The notes under the pieces are model-generated. The model saw nothing but the letters and a program-made list of their open reading frames with translations, did not search any database and had not been told where the DNA came from. Position numbers and translations under genes: made by a program. Positions 35,423-43,653 of a DNA stretch of 64,000 nt are shown piece by piece. The DNA is from an uncultured Paracoccaceae bacterium (lineage in GTDB: Bacteria > Pseudomonadota > Alphaproteobacteria > Rhodobacterales > Rhodobacteraceae), in the NCBI GenBank assembly GCA_938005545.1, contig CALKXV010000018.1:1-64000 (forward strand). Direction: 5' to 3'. Position 1 is the stretch's first letter. Each line of letters begins with the position of its first letter.

Positions 35423-35580
35423 AACCGTTTCTACGATGCAGAAATTTCCGGCATAACATCATAATTTAAAACAACAAAACGTGATTGCCCATTTTTGTTG
35501 CTCCTTGTGAATTGCATCGTCAGTCTCGCTTCAGACTTATCGAACCTGATTAACAGGTCAGTCAACAAGGAGGAGAGACT

Positions 35581-36582
35581 ATGAAATTTGTGAATCTTAC
35601 AGCGACTGCCATCGCTCTGACACTATCCGCAGGGGCTGCAATGGCGGCGTGTGACGCCGGCGAAATCGTCATTAAGTTCAGCCATGTAACCAATACCGAC
35701 AAGCACCCCAAAGGGATCGCCGCATCGTTGTTGCAAGAGCGTGTGAACACCGAGATGAACGGCACCGCCTGTATGGAAGTGTTCCCGAACTCGACGCTTT
35801 ATAACGACGACAAAGTGCTTGAAGCGATGCTTCAGGGCGATGTGCAGCTGGCTGCTCCGTCTTTGTCGAAGTTCGAAAAGTTCACCAAACAGTTCCGCCT
35901 TTTCGACCTGCCGTTCATGTTCCAGGACATTGAAGCTGTTGACGGGTTCCAAGCGTCTGACGCGGGCCAAGCCATGAAAGACAGCATGCAGCGCCGCGGC
36001 CTTCAGGGCATGGCGTTCTGGCACAATGGCATGAAGCAGATGTCGGCCAACAAGCCGCTGGTTCTTCCTTCGGATGCAAACGGTCTGAAATTCCGCGTTC
36101 AATCGTCGGACGTTCTGGTTGCTCAGATGGAAGCCATCGGTGGTTCACCTCAGAAGATGGCGTTCTCGGAAGTGTATGGCGCGCTACAGCAGGGCGTTGT
36201 CGACGGACAGGAAAACACATGGTCGAACATCTTTGGACGCAAGTTCTTTGAGGTTCAGGACGGTGTGACAGAAACCAACCACGGCATCATCGACTATCTT
36301 GTTGTGGCCTCTGTTGACTGGCTGGATAGCCTTGAACCAGCGACACGGGATCAGTTCACAACAATCCTGAATGAAGTGACCGAAGTTCGGAACGCCGAAG
36401 CTTTTGCGGTTAACGAAGCGGCCAAAGAAGCTATCATCGAAGCAGGTGGGGAAATCCGTCAGTTGGACGCAACACAGCGTCAGGCTTGGGTTGATGCCAT
36501 GGCTCCGGTTTGGGACAAATTCGCCGGTGACGTAGGTCAAGACATGATCGACGCGGCACAGTCCTTCAACGCAGGCAGCTAA
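35581..36582 (+). CDS. dctP: TRAP C4-dicarboxylate-binding protein
   Basis: 333-residue periplasmic receptor. Signal peptide cleaved near AGAAMA. The DctP-type body includes IKFSHVTNTDKHPKG, VFPNSTLYNDDKVLEAML, the Arg-bearing NGLKFRVQSSDVLVAQMEAI, and FSEVYGALQQGVVDGQENTW. It binds succinate, fumarate or malate in the family. It is the first gene of dctPQM, controlled from a palindrome upstream. A GGAGGAG site precedes the ATG. A hairpin separates it from dctQ. Confidence 0.92.
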   Translation: MKFVNLTATAIALTLSAGAAMAACDAGEIVIKFSHVTNTDKHPKGIAASLLQERVNTEMNGTACMEVFPNSTLYNDDKVLEAMLQGDVQLAAPSLSKFEKFTKQFRLFDLPFMFQDIEAVDGFQASDAGQAMKDSMQRRGLQGMAFWHNGMKQMSANKPLVLPSDANGLKFRVQSSDVLVAQMEAIGGSPQKMAFSEVYGALQQGVVDGQENTWSNIFGRKFFEVQDGVTETNHGIIDYLVVASVDWLDSLEPATRDQFTTILNEVTEVRNAEAFAVNEAAKEAIIEAGGEIRQLDATQRQAWVDAMAPVWDKFAGDVGQDMIDAAQSFNAGS

Positions 36583-36589
36583 AACACCC

Positions 36590-36613
36590 GGGCTCGCCGC
36601 GACAGGCGAACCC
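36590..36613 (+). terminator. Hairpin between dctP and dctQ
   Basis: GGGCTCGCC (36590-36598) pairs with GGCGAACCC (36605-36613) except one internal mismatch, followed by CTCCTTTT. It is probably a partial terminator or stabiliser that keeps dctP expression above that of the permease genes, mirroring the hairpin in the other TRAP operon. Confidence 0.5.
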
Positions 36614-36646
36614 AACTCCTTTTGAGGAGATCGGGGAGGGGGCACC

Positions 36647-37321
36647 ATGCAAAGCCATGGAAAATCGAGCTTTATCGACACAATCGAAGAAACGCTGATC
36701 GCAATGATCCTGGGCGCGATGACGGTCATTACATTCGCCAATGTGATCGCTCGGTACTTCTTCAATTCGAACATTCTTTGGGCGCTTGAGGCAACAGTCT
36801 TCCTGTTCGGTTGGCTTGTTTTGCTGGGCGCATCCTATGCCGTAAAGAAATCCGCTCACTTGGGCGTTGATGCCATCGTCAACCTTTTGTCGCCTGCCGG
36901 CCGCCGGGTGATGGGCTTGCTCGCAGTTGCAGCCTGCCTGTTGTTTTCGTTCTTCCTGTTGAAAGGCTCTTACGATTACTGGGCCGTTTTCGCCGATCTG
37001 CCGCCGACCGAAGGCCGATGGTTCCCAATGGGGTTCGCCGAAAAGTTCCGCAGCCAGTCATTTTATGAAGTCGATGACATCCCCATGTTGTCTGTGTTCT
37101 CGTTCCTTGAGGGCGCGATCAACTACGGTGAGGAATACGAAAAACTGCCCAAGGTGGTGCCCTATTTCATCTTGCCCTTGTCGGCAGCCTTGTTGATGTT
37201 GCGGTTCGCGCAATCCGCCTTTGCGATCTGGAATGGGACTGCGGATCGTTTGGTTGCGAGCCACGAAGTCGATGACGAAGATATCGAACAGGCGCAACGC
37301 ACCGCCAACCAAGAGGTATAA
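36647..37321 (+). CDS. dctQ: TRAP transporter small permease
   Basis: 224-residue membrane subunit with four helices, for instance LIAMILGAMTVITFANVIAR and ALEATVFLFGWLVLLGASYA. A longer central periplasmic stretch of about 55 residues (FADLPPTEGRWFPM and on) is typical of the larger DctQ forms in Rhodobacterales. It bridges DctP and DctM. GGGAGGGGG precedes the ATG, and dctM begins three bases after its stop. Confidence 0.9.
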   Translation: MQSHGKSSFIDTIEETLIAMILGAMTVITFANVIARYFFNSNILWALEATVFLFGWLVLLGASYAVKKSAHLGVDAIVNLLSPAGRRVMGLLAVAACLLFSFFLLKGSYDYWAVFADLPPTEGRWFPMGFAEKFRSQSFYEVDDIPMLSVFSFLEGAINYGEEYEKLPKVVPYFILPLSAALLMLRFAQSAFAIWNGTADRLVASHEVDDEDIEQAQRTANQEV

Positions 37322-37324
37322 GCC

Positions 37325-38743
37325 ATGGACGTCGCGCTCCTCTTTGGAATGGTCATCGGGCTGATGATGATTGGCGTTCCAATCGCCGTGTCGCTTGGCT
37401 TGTCCTCGACGCTGTTCCTTTTGTGGTTTTCCGATACCTCGCTGGCCTCAATCGCTCAGACCTTGTTTGAGGCCTTCGAAGGCCACTTTACGCTTCTTGC
37501 GATCCCGTTCTTTGTTCTTGCCTCGTCCTTCATGACGACCGGCGGCGTCGCAAAACGGATCATCCGGTTCTCCATCGCCTGCGTTGGACATTTGCCGGGT
37601 GGTCTTGCCATCGCTGGTGTCTTTGCTTGCATGTTGTTTGCAGCACTCTCGGGGTCTTCACCGGCCACGGTTGTTGCCATTGGGTCCATCGTCATCGCCG
37701 GTATGCGCCAGGTTGGGTATACAAAGGAATTCGCGGCTGGCGTGATCTGTAACGCTGGCACGCTTGGCATTTTGATCCCGCCGTCCATCGTCATGGTGGT
37801 CTATGCAGCGGCTGTCGAAGTGTCTGTGGGGCGCATGTTCTTAGCGGGCGTCATTCCGGGTTTGCTGGCTGGTTTGATGCTAATGGTCGCGATCTATGTG
37901 ATGGCCAAAGTCAAAAACCTACCCAAAGGAGAATGGCAGGGGTGGAGCGAGATTTTCGCATCGGGTCGTGATGCCGGTTGGGGTTTGTTCCTGATCGTCA
38001 TCATCCTGGGCGGTATCTATGGCGGTGTGTTCACCCCAACCGAAGCGGCTGCTGTTGCAGCTGTCTATTCCTTCGTGATCGCATCATTCGTGTACCGCGA
38101 CATGGGCCCCTTGGCCGCGCCAAAGGCGCGCAGCCTGTCGGCCGCCGCCGTTGCAGATGTCGGCGACATGGACGGGCGTTCAACGCTGATGCAGAAACCT
38201 TGGGCTATTGTGACGGCTTGGTTTCACCCAGACACCAAGAACACGCTGTTTGAAGCAGGCAAGCTGACCGTCACTTTGTTGTTCGTGATCGCCAACGCCT
38301 TGTTGTTGAAACACGTTTTGACGGATGAACAAATCCCGCAACACATCGCCGAGGCGATGCTTTCGGTTGGGTTCGGCCCGATCATGTTCTTGGTTGTGGT
38401 CAACATCATCCTGCTGATCGGTGGCCAGTTTATGGAACCTTCGGGCCTTCTGGTTATTGTGGCACCGCTGGTTTTCCCCATCGCAATCGAGCTTGGAATT
38501 GATCCGATCCATTTGGGCATCATCATGGTGGTGAACATGGAAATCGGCATGATCACACCGCCCGTCGGTTTGAACCTGTTCGTCACATCGGGCGTTGCAG
38601 GCATGCCCATGATGGCGGTCGTGCGGGCCGCGCTTCCGTTCCTGGCGGTGCTTTTCGTCTTCCTGATCATGGTGACTTACATTCCGATCTTGTCGACGTT
38701 CCTGCCGAACTATTTCATGGGGCCAGAGCTGATCATTCAATAG
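37325..38743 (+). CDS. dctM: TRAP transporter large permease
   Basis: 472 residues with about twelve transmembrane helices. Family motifs include TGGVAKRIIRFSIACVGHLP, the GTLGILIPPSIVMVVYA block, GGVFTPTEAAAVAAVYSFV, and PPVGLNLFVTSGVAG. A hydrophilic insertion of some 40 residues lies in the middle. It moves the dicarboxylate together with Na+. The operon dctPQM is complete. Confidence 0.92.
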   Translation: MDVALLFGMVIGLMMIGVPIAVSLGLSSTLFLLWFSDTSLASIAQTLFEAFEGHFTLLAIPFFVLASSFMTTGGVAKRIIRFSIACVGHLPGGLAIAGVFACMLFAALSGSSPATVVAIGSIVIAGMRQVGYTKEFAAGVICNAGTLGILIPPSIVMVVYAAAVEVSVGRMFLAGVIPGLLAGLMLMVAIYVMAKVKNLPKGEWQGWSEIFASGRDAGWGLFLIVIILGGIYGGVFTPTEAAAVAAVYSFVIASFVYRDMGPLAAPKARSLSAAAVADVGDMDGRSTLMQKPWAIVTAWFHPDTKNTLFEAGKLTVTLLFVIANALLLKHVLTDEQIPQHIAEAMLSVGFGPIMFLVVVNIILLIGGQFMEPSGLLVIVAPLVFPIAIELGIDPIHLGIIMVVNMEIGMITPPVGLNLFVTSGVAGMPMMAVVRAALPFLAVLFVFLIMVTYIPILSTFLPNYFMGPELIIQ

Positions 38744-38760
38744 CGGCATGCATTAGCGAA

Positions 38761-39552
38761 ATGGCGATGAAGTTTATCCACCTGACGGACACGCATCTGT
38801 TGCCTTCGGGCGAAATGTTCCATGGTCTGGATCCGCAAATGCGGTTGCAGGCGGCGGTTGCTTCGATCCGGCAAGACCATGGTGATGCGACTTTCCTCGT
38901 CATGACCGGTGATCTGACGAATGACGGCGCGCTGGCAGCATATGACGTGCTTGGCAAGGAACTGGCGCCTCTGGAGATGCCGGTTCATCTTATGGTCGGA
39001 AATCACGACAGCCGGACCAATTTGCTGAAGGTTCTTCCTGAAACACCGCTGGATGACGCCGGGTTTCTTCAGACGACTTTTCTGACCCCCGAAGGGCGCT
39101 TCGTTTTGCTCGACACTCTTGATCCGGGCCACGAGGCGGGCAAATTGTGCGATGCACGGTTGGAATGGTTACAACACACACTGGCCCTAGACGACGCCCC
39201 GGTTTTTCTTTTCATGCACCATCCGCCCTTAAAGGTCGGCTTAAACGGTATGGACAGTATTCGGCTGACGAACAGTGAGGCGTTCTATGATACCATCCTT
39301 CGGCACATTCCGAAAATCCGACACCTGTTCTTTGGACATCTGCATCGCCCGCTTTGGGGAACTTGGCGCGGGCTAAGCTATTCTTGTATGCGCGGGCTGA
39401 ACCACCAGATGGCGCTTGATCTAACGTCGCCTGCGGGTGACTTTTTTGGAAACACCGAACCGCCCGCCTATGGTGTGGTGTTGATCGACATTGATCAGGT
39501 CACGGTTCACATGCACGATTTCACCAACAGTGGTGCATCTTTCCAGTTTTAA
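38761..39552 (+). CDS. Calcineurin-like phosphodiesterase, CpdA-like
   Basis: 263-residue cytoplasmic metallophosphoesterase. Metal ligands are seen as LTDTHLL, MTGDLTNDG, VGNHDSR, FMHHPPLK and FGHLHRP, the complete motif set of the class III phosphodiesterases. Substrates may be cAMP or glycerophosphodiesters; which is not decided by sequence. The ATG at 38761 or the one at 38767 (MKFIHL) may be the true start. It is 17 bp after dctM and may be read with it. Confidence 0.85.
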   Translation: MAMKFIHLTDTHLLPSGEMFHGLDPQMRLQAAVASIRQDHGDATFLVMTGDLTNDGALAAYDVLGKELAPLEMPVHLMVGNHDSRTNLLKVLPETPLDDAGFLQTTFLTPEGRFVLLDTLDPGHEAGKLCDARLEWLQHTLALDDAPVFLFMHHPPLKVGLNGMDSIRLTNSEAFYDTILRHIPKIRHLFFGHLHRPLWGTWRGLSYSCMRGLNHQMALDLTSPAGDFFGNTEPPAYGVVLIDIDQVTVHMHDFTNSGASFQF

Positions 39553-39634
39553 ACATCGCGCAGAAATGACAAACCTGTGCGGTCGGTTAAATCGCCGATC
39601 TTGCCGTCTGTTTGGATTGGATTGGAACTTTTAT

Positions 39635-40678
39635 ATGCCATTGAAATCTGACACCAAAATTGCCGTGATCGGTGCTGGTTTAATTGGACGCAAGCATGTG
39701 GATGTCGTTTCCTCTCACGCAAAGCTGGATGCAATCGTTGATCCCAATCCCGCGACCAAAGAGCTGGCCCAAGAAAAAAGCACGCACTGGTTTGCTGATC
39801 TGGAAAGCTATCTGGAACAAGGCCACCCGGATGGGGCCATCATCGCGACGCCGAACCGTTTGCATCTGGCCAATGGCACCGCCTGCCTGAATGCCGGTGT
39901 GCCGATTTTGATGGAAAAACCCTTGGCGGAAGGTGTCACGGAAGGCCGACAGCTGGTGTCTTTGTCTGAACAGACCGGAACGCCCGTTTTGGTTGGGCAC
40001 CATCGCAGACATTCATCGCTTGTCAGGGCTGCCAAAGCGGCTGTTGATAGTGGCCGGTTGGGCCGTATCGTGACGGTTAACGCGATGTTCTGGCTAAACA
40101 AACCGGCAGACTATTTCGACGTGGGTTGGCGAACGAAAAATGGTGGTGGGCCGACCTATATTAACCTGATCCACGATATCGACCTTCTTCAACATTTTTG
40201 CGGTCCAATCCTCCGCGTACAAGCGCGGGAGGCGAACACCGTTCGCGGGTTTGAGGTTGAAGATACCAGCGCCGTCATTCTGGAATTTGCGTCTGGTGCT
40301 TTGGGAACAGTTTCGATCTGCGACACGGTTTCAGCCCCATGGAGTTGGGAACTGACTTCGGGCGAAAATCCGATTTATCCGAAGACCGACCAATCCAGCT
40401 ATACCTTTGGCGGCACATCCGCGTCCCTTTCGGTGCCCGATCTAAAGATCTGGAGCCATGAGGGCGCGCAAAGCTGGTGGTCGCCGATCAAGGCCGAGGT
40501 AATCGAGGCTGATACAACCGACCCAATCGTCTGTCAGTTTGAGCACTTTTTAGACGTTATCCAAAACGGGGCGTCCCCCTTGGTGACCGCCGCCGATGGA
40601 TTGCGAAACATCGCAGTATTGGACGCCATCAAACGTGCCGCCGCGCAAGGTGATATCCAAAACGTTGCCGGGCTTTAG
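39635..40678 (+). CDS. Gfo/Idh/MocA-family oxidoreductase
   Basis: 347 residues with an amino NAD(P)-binding fold (IAVIGAGLIGRKHV) and the catalytic Lys in the MEKPLAEGVTEG loop. A carboxy C-terminal domain follows with NLIHDIDLLQHFCGPILRV. Such enzymes oxidise inositols, sugars and related polyols. The ATG at 39635 is preferred as the earlier in-frame ATG at 39491 lies inside the phosphodiesterase gene. The gene ends convergent to the TPR gene. The substrate is unknown. Confidence 0.85.
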   Translation: MPLKSDTKIAVIGAGLIGRKHVDVVSSHAKLDAIVDPNPATKELAQEKSTHWFADLESYLEQGHPDGAIIATPNRLHLANGTACLNAGVPILMEKPLAEGVTEGRQLVSLSEQTGTPVLVGHHRRHSSLVRAAKAAVDSGRLGRIVTVNAMFWLNKPADYFDVGWRTKNGGGPTYINLIHDIDLLQHFCGPILRVQAREANTVRGFEVEDTSAVILEFASGALGTVSICDTVSAPWSWELTSGENPIYPKTDQSSYTFGGTSASLSVPDLKIWSHEGAQSWWSPIKAEVIEADTTDPIVCQFEHFLDVIQNGASPLVTAADGLRNIAVLDAIKRAAAQGDIQNVAGL

Positions 40679-40681
40679 GAC

Positions 40682-41242
40682 CTAGATGTCGGCACCTTCA
40701 ACTTGGCGTTCGAGTCGAGCCACAGCTTCCTTCAGGCCTTCGCGGTGCGGGTGGAGCGCCTGCACTTCACGCCATGCGGCCAAAGCGTCATCGGGGTGCC
40801 CTACCTCTTCCAAAATGAGCGCAAGGCCGCTCATCGCGCCAAAGTGACGTGGGTTCAGGGCCAGTGCTTTTTGGATGTCGGCCAATGCCAAACCAAATTG
40901 CCCGTTCTGGAAAAAGGCCGTCGCGCGGGCGTTGTAGCCTTCGGCAAACTCGGGTGCATGGTCGATCAGCGCCGTCAAATGTTCGATGGCCTGCTGAGTG
41001 TCGTCTTCGGCAAGCGCTGTGCGCCCCCGATCCAGCAACAGATCAATTGAGGCTGATCCTGACTGCGACCAGATATCGAATATACGGCCTTCGATTTGTG
41101 CCGCCGCACTAGGGTCTTCGCCGCGCAAGCCTTCGAACAGCGCTTCAAGCTCGGCGTCATCGGCAAAAACAGGGGATTGAAGGACTAATATTGCAGAAAA
41201 TGCCGTAACTGTGCGTTTGAGATATTTGGAATTAGTGATCAT
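40682..41242 (-). CDS. Exported TPR-repeat protein
   Basis: 186 residues. A signal peptide (TVTAFSAILVLQSPVFA) is followed by an acidic stretch and three tetratricopeptide motifs: LAEDDTQQAIEHLTALIDHA, FAEGYNARATAFFQNGQFGL and HFGAMSGLALILEEVGHPDD. It is probably a periplasmic scaffold or assembly factor. Nothing adjacent shares an obvious pathway, so no partner is proposed. Confidence 0.75.
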   Translation of the reverse strand: MITNSKYLKRTVTAFSAILVLQSPVFADDAELEALFEGLRGEDPSAAAQIEGRIFDIWSQSGSASIDLLLDRGRTALAEDDTQQAIEHLTALIDHAPEFAEGYNARATAFFQNGQFGLALADIQKALALNPRHFGAMSGLALILEEVGHPDDALAAWREVQALHPHREGLKEAVARLERQVEGADI

Positions 41243-41305
41243 ATTGAGAGATTAACGCATTCGTGGGCGAATTCGAGCCCCATAACACGCAAGTGAGGAA
41301 ATCCG

Positions 41306-41596
41306 ATGAGCGACGTCATTAATCAGGCAGTAACGGCCCTGAACGAAAAGATATCTGCTGGCAGCTATGAAGGCACGGCCAAATTTCAGATCGAAGGCGA
41401 AGGAGCCATCATGTTGGACGGCGACGGAGCGCGTGCGGCTGACGAAGACGCTGATGTGACTATGATTGCAGATGCCGACATCTTTCTGCAAATCCTGGAT
41501 GGTTCGATCAACCCGACGACGGCCTTTATGACAGGCAAGCTGAAAGTTGACGGCGATATGGGTGCCGCGATGAAACTGGCGCCCATGCTTGGATGA
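41306..41596 (+). CDS. SCP2 sterol-carrier-like protein
   Basis: 96 residues, matching the SCP2 fold with the closing motif AFMTGKLKVDGDMGAAMKLA. Such small proteins bind lipid or sterol-like hydrophobic molecules. It overlaps the downstream hydrolase gene by four bases, so the pair is likely a lipid-binding and lipid-hydrolysis unit. A TGAGGAAA site precedes the ATG. Confidence 0.85.
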   Translation: MSDVINQAVTALNEKISAGSYEGTAKFQIEGEGAIMLDGDGARAADEDADVTMIADADIFLQILDGSINPTTAFMTGKLKVDGDMGAAMKLAPMLG

Positions 41597-42531
41597 CCAT
41601 GGACTCCGCGCCGTTTCACAATGATCTGGCTGAGGGTCCGGAACTCGTTCAATCGTACTGGCGTCGTTCAAAAGATGGTTTGCGGCTTCGTGTGGTTCAT
41701 TGGCCTGCTGAAAAGGCGCGGGGCACCATTCTCTTGTTTACTGGCCGCACGGAATACGCCGAGAAGTACGGGCACTTTGCAAGCGATCTGACGAAGGCCG
41801 GGTACTCGCTGATCTGTATTGACTGGCGCGGGCAGGGATTGTCTGACCGTGTTGCCGAAGATGTGCGGCTTGGTCATGTCGAGACGTTTGATGACTATCA
41901 GACGGATGCCGCAGAACTTGTTAGTGCGGCCCGCGAACTTGGGTGCCCGGAACCATGGTTTATGATCGGCCATTCGATGGGAGGCTGCATTGGCCTGCGG
42001 TCGCTGATCGAAGGCCTTCCTGTTGAAAAGGCGATATTTTCTGCACCGATGTGGGGGATCAACCTTCATCCGTTGGTGCGGCCATTGCCGTTTTTCCTAC
42101 CGCAGATCATGCGTGTATTTGGTCAAGGTAAGCGGATTGCGCCCGGCACCAGGCTGGAAAATTACATCGTCGATACACCATTTTCCGAAAATATGCTGAC
42201 AACGGACGTGGCCTACTACGACTATCTTGCAAGCCACGCGTTGGCCGTTCCTGAATTTGCGGTTGGCGGTCCGTCAATAGATTGGGTGGGCTATGCTGCT
42301 CAGGAAACCAAGCGGCTTGCAGCATTGCCACGCCCCAAAATGCCAATTCTGACATTTTTGGGCGGTGACGAAAAAATTGTCTCAGTTCCGGCGATCCACG
42401 ACATGCATCGCAATTGGCCCTCTGCCGAGCTTCGCATCGTTGACGGCGCTCGGCACGAGATCATGATGGAAAGTGGACCGGCGCGAAGCCGGTTTTTGAC
42501 CGAAGGATTGGAATTCTTACAATCGGGCTAA
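41593..42531 (+). CDS. Alpha/beta hydrolase, lysophospholipase (PldB)-like
   Basis: 312 residues. The start of the fold reads GTILLFTGRTEYAEKYGHFA and CIDWRGQGLSDR. The nucleophile elbow is FMIGHSMGGCIGLRSL, and the acid and His appear in FLGGDEKIVSV and VDGARHEIMMES. These fit the PldB/monoglyceride-lipase group. It is translated together with the SCP2 gene. Its stop overlaps the stop of the convergent 42528-42830 gene. Confidence 0.85.
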   Translation: MTMDSAPFHNDLAEGPELVQSYWRRSKDGLRLRVVHWPAEKARGTILLFTGRTEYAEKYGHFASDLTKAGYSLICIDWRGQGLSDRVAEDVRLGHVETFDDYQTDAAELVSAARELGCPEPWFMIGHSMGGCIGLRSLIEGLPVEKAIFSAPMWGINLHPLVRPLPFFLPQIMRVFGQGKRIAPGTRLENYIVDTPFSENMLTTDVAYYDYLASHALAVPEFAVGGPSIDWVGYAAQETKRLAALPRPKMPILTFLGGDEKIVSVPAIHDMHRNWPSAELRIVDGARHEIMMESGPARSRFLTEGLEFLQSG

Positions 42532-42830
42532 GCGGCCGAGTTTTTCTGATCAGCGCCCTTGTCTGACTTACGGCGCAGAAAACGCGGCGCGGCCGCGACA
42601 ATGCCGCTCAATCCGCTTGGTTTTTCCTCAGCGGGTTTGATGTTGTTGTTGCGCGCTGTGCTTGGTTCGAGAACGTCCAAAAGCGTGTCTTGATCCAGAA
42701 ATCCATCATATCGCATTCGAATTGAACGCGGACGATCCTTGGATGGCGACGAGGCTTCAAACCCCGTACAGGGGGATGTTTTGCTTAGAAAACAGGTACC
42801 GGTACCCCGGCAGTATTTGAATTCACACAT
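42528..42830 (-). CDS. Small hypothetical protein, Cys-rich start
   Basis: 100 residues, not recognised. The amino end has three or four cysteines (MCEFKYCRGTGTCFLSKTSP), the middle is polar (DGFLDQDTLLDVLEPST), and the tail is basic (AAAPRFLRRKSDKGADQ). No signal peptide or membrane helix. It overlaps the hydrolase gene at the stop. The cysteines could bind metal or FeS; this is a guess from spacing only. Confidence 0.5.
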   Translation of the reverse strand: MCEFKYCRGTGTCFLSKTSPCTGFEASSPSKDRPRSIRMRYDGFLDQDTLLDVLEPSTARNNNIKPAEEKPSGLSGIVAAAPRFLRRKSDKGADQKNSAA

Positions 42831-42965
42831 TTTTACTCACCAACTCGATACGACACAAAAGCACACAAACACACATGTGCTAATAAGGAATTTCTACGCC
42901 AAGAATGTGGCGGAATTAGGGCGAAATCAAAATATTTGCATATAAACAACTAGTTAAGCAGACTT

Positions 42966-43033
42966 GAGGCGCGCTCCCCCCACGGAACGCGCCTCGCCCC
43001 ACCCAGCACGGAACGGTGGCCGACTGGCCAGTC
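42966..43033 (+). ncRNA. Possible structured RNA with ACGGA loops
   Basis: Three inverted repeats in a row. GAGGCGCG (42966-42973) pairs with CGCGCCTC (42988-42995); CCACC (42999-43003) pairs with GGTGG (43015-43019); GACTGGCCAGTC at 43022-43033 is self-complementary. The first two loops both hold CACGGAAC, so ACGGA is presented twice. It lies in a 276-bp gap between two small minus-strand genes. It might be an RNA, a terminator in either direction, or a protein-binding site; I have no promoter of consensus quality. Confidence 0.3.
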
Positions 43034-43106
43034 CTACATCCCGTCGAGCGACTGAAATGTCTTGAAATTAGAAGGGTGCTTCATGCGCCCGGTCAATGTC
43101 TGATCG

Positions 43107-43373
43107 TCAAAGTGACTTGTCGTTGAGATCTGTCAAAGGATTGATGGTGCGTTCGTCGTTCAGTTCCAGCTTGGCCGACGCAGCAGTCGACGAACCTTCG
43201 TCCGAGGGAGACAAATCTTCAGACAAAAGGGCATTGATCGCCGAGCGCTGCAAGGCAGCTTCGGCCTCTGCGGCCCGAATTTTTTCGAAGGGAATGTAGG
43301 TCGCATATCCAGCTGCCAAAACTAGGCAGATAGAATAAACCGGCTTTAACTTCGAACGCACCATCTTGAACAC
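43107..43373 (-). CDS. Small membrane-anchored hypothetical protein
   Basis: 88 residues. A basic start and one hydrophobic segment (KPVYSICLVLAAGYATYIPF) anchor a mostly acidic, Ser-rich tail (LLSEDLSPSDEGSSTAASA, then NPLTDLNDKSL). It could be a single-pass inner-membrane protein with the tail outside, but no domain is recognised. The segments on either side are non-coding, so it stands alone. Confidence 0.45.
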   Translation of the reverse strand: MFKMVRSKLKPVYSICLVLAAGYATYIPFEKIRAAEAEAALQRSAINALLSEDLSPSDEGSSTAASAKLELNDERTINPLTDLNDKSL

Positions 43374-43614
43374 CTTTTACTCGTTACCCTACACAAACTT
43401 TTCACACGAGGCCTGTGCAGCAGCCTCAAAGACATTTTTAAGCCCGAAATATGGCGAGATTTGGGCAGTTAACTTTGAATAAGGCGGCTTTGCCTAAAGT
43501 TATTTGTGCTAATTCTGGGCTTGTTGTGGGACTGTAGACGAGGTGAGAACAATCCCCAAATTTCGCGGCAGGAATGTGTTCGCGGCGTCGGGTTTTCTGA
43601 ATATTTGATTCGTA

Positions 43615-43645
43615 TTTGGGCCGAACTGTTGTCGTCCGGCCCAAA
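43615..43645 (-). terminator. Hairpin downstream of leuA
   Basis: TTTGGGCCG (43615-43623) pairs with CGGCCCAAA (43637-43645) as a perfect 9-bp stem, eight bases after the leuA stop. No long T-run follows on the minus strand, so termination efficiency is uncertain. Confidence 0.55.
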
Positions 43646-43653
43646 ATCCGATC

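Noticed and set aside
43438-43644. 68-residue minus-strand frame downstream of leuA
   Set aside because: No ribosome-binding site, overlaps the leuA hairpin, and the composition is not protein-like.
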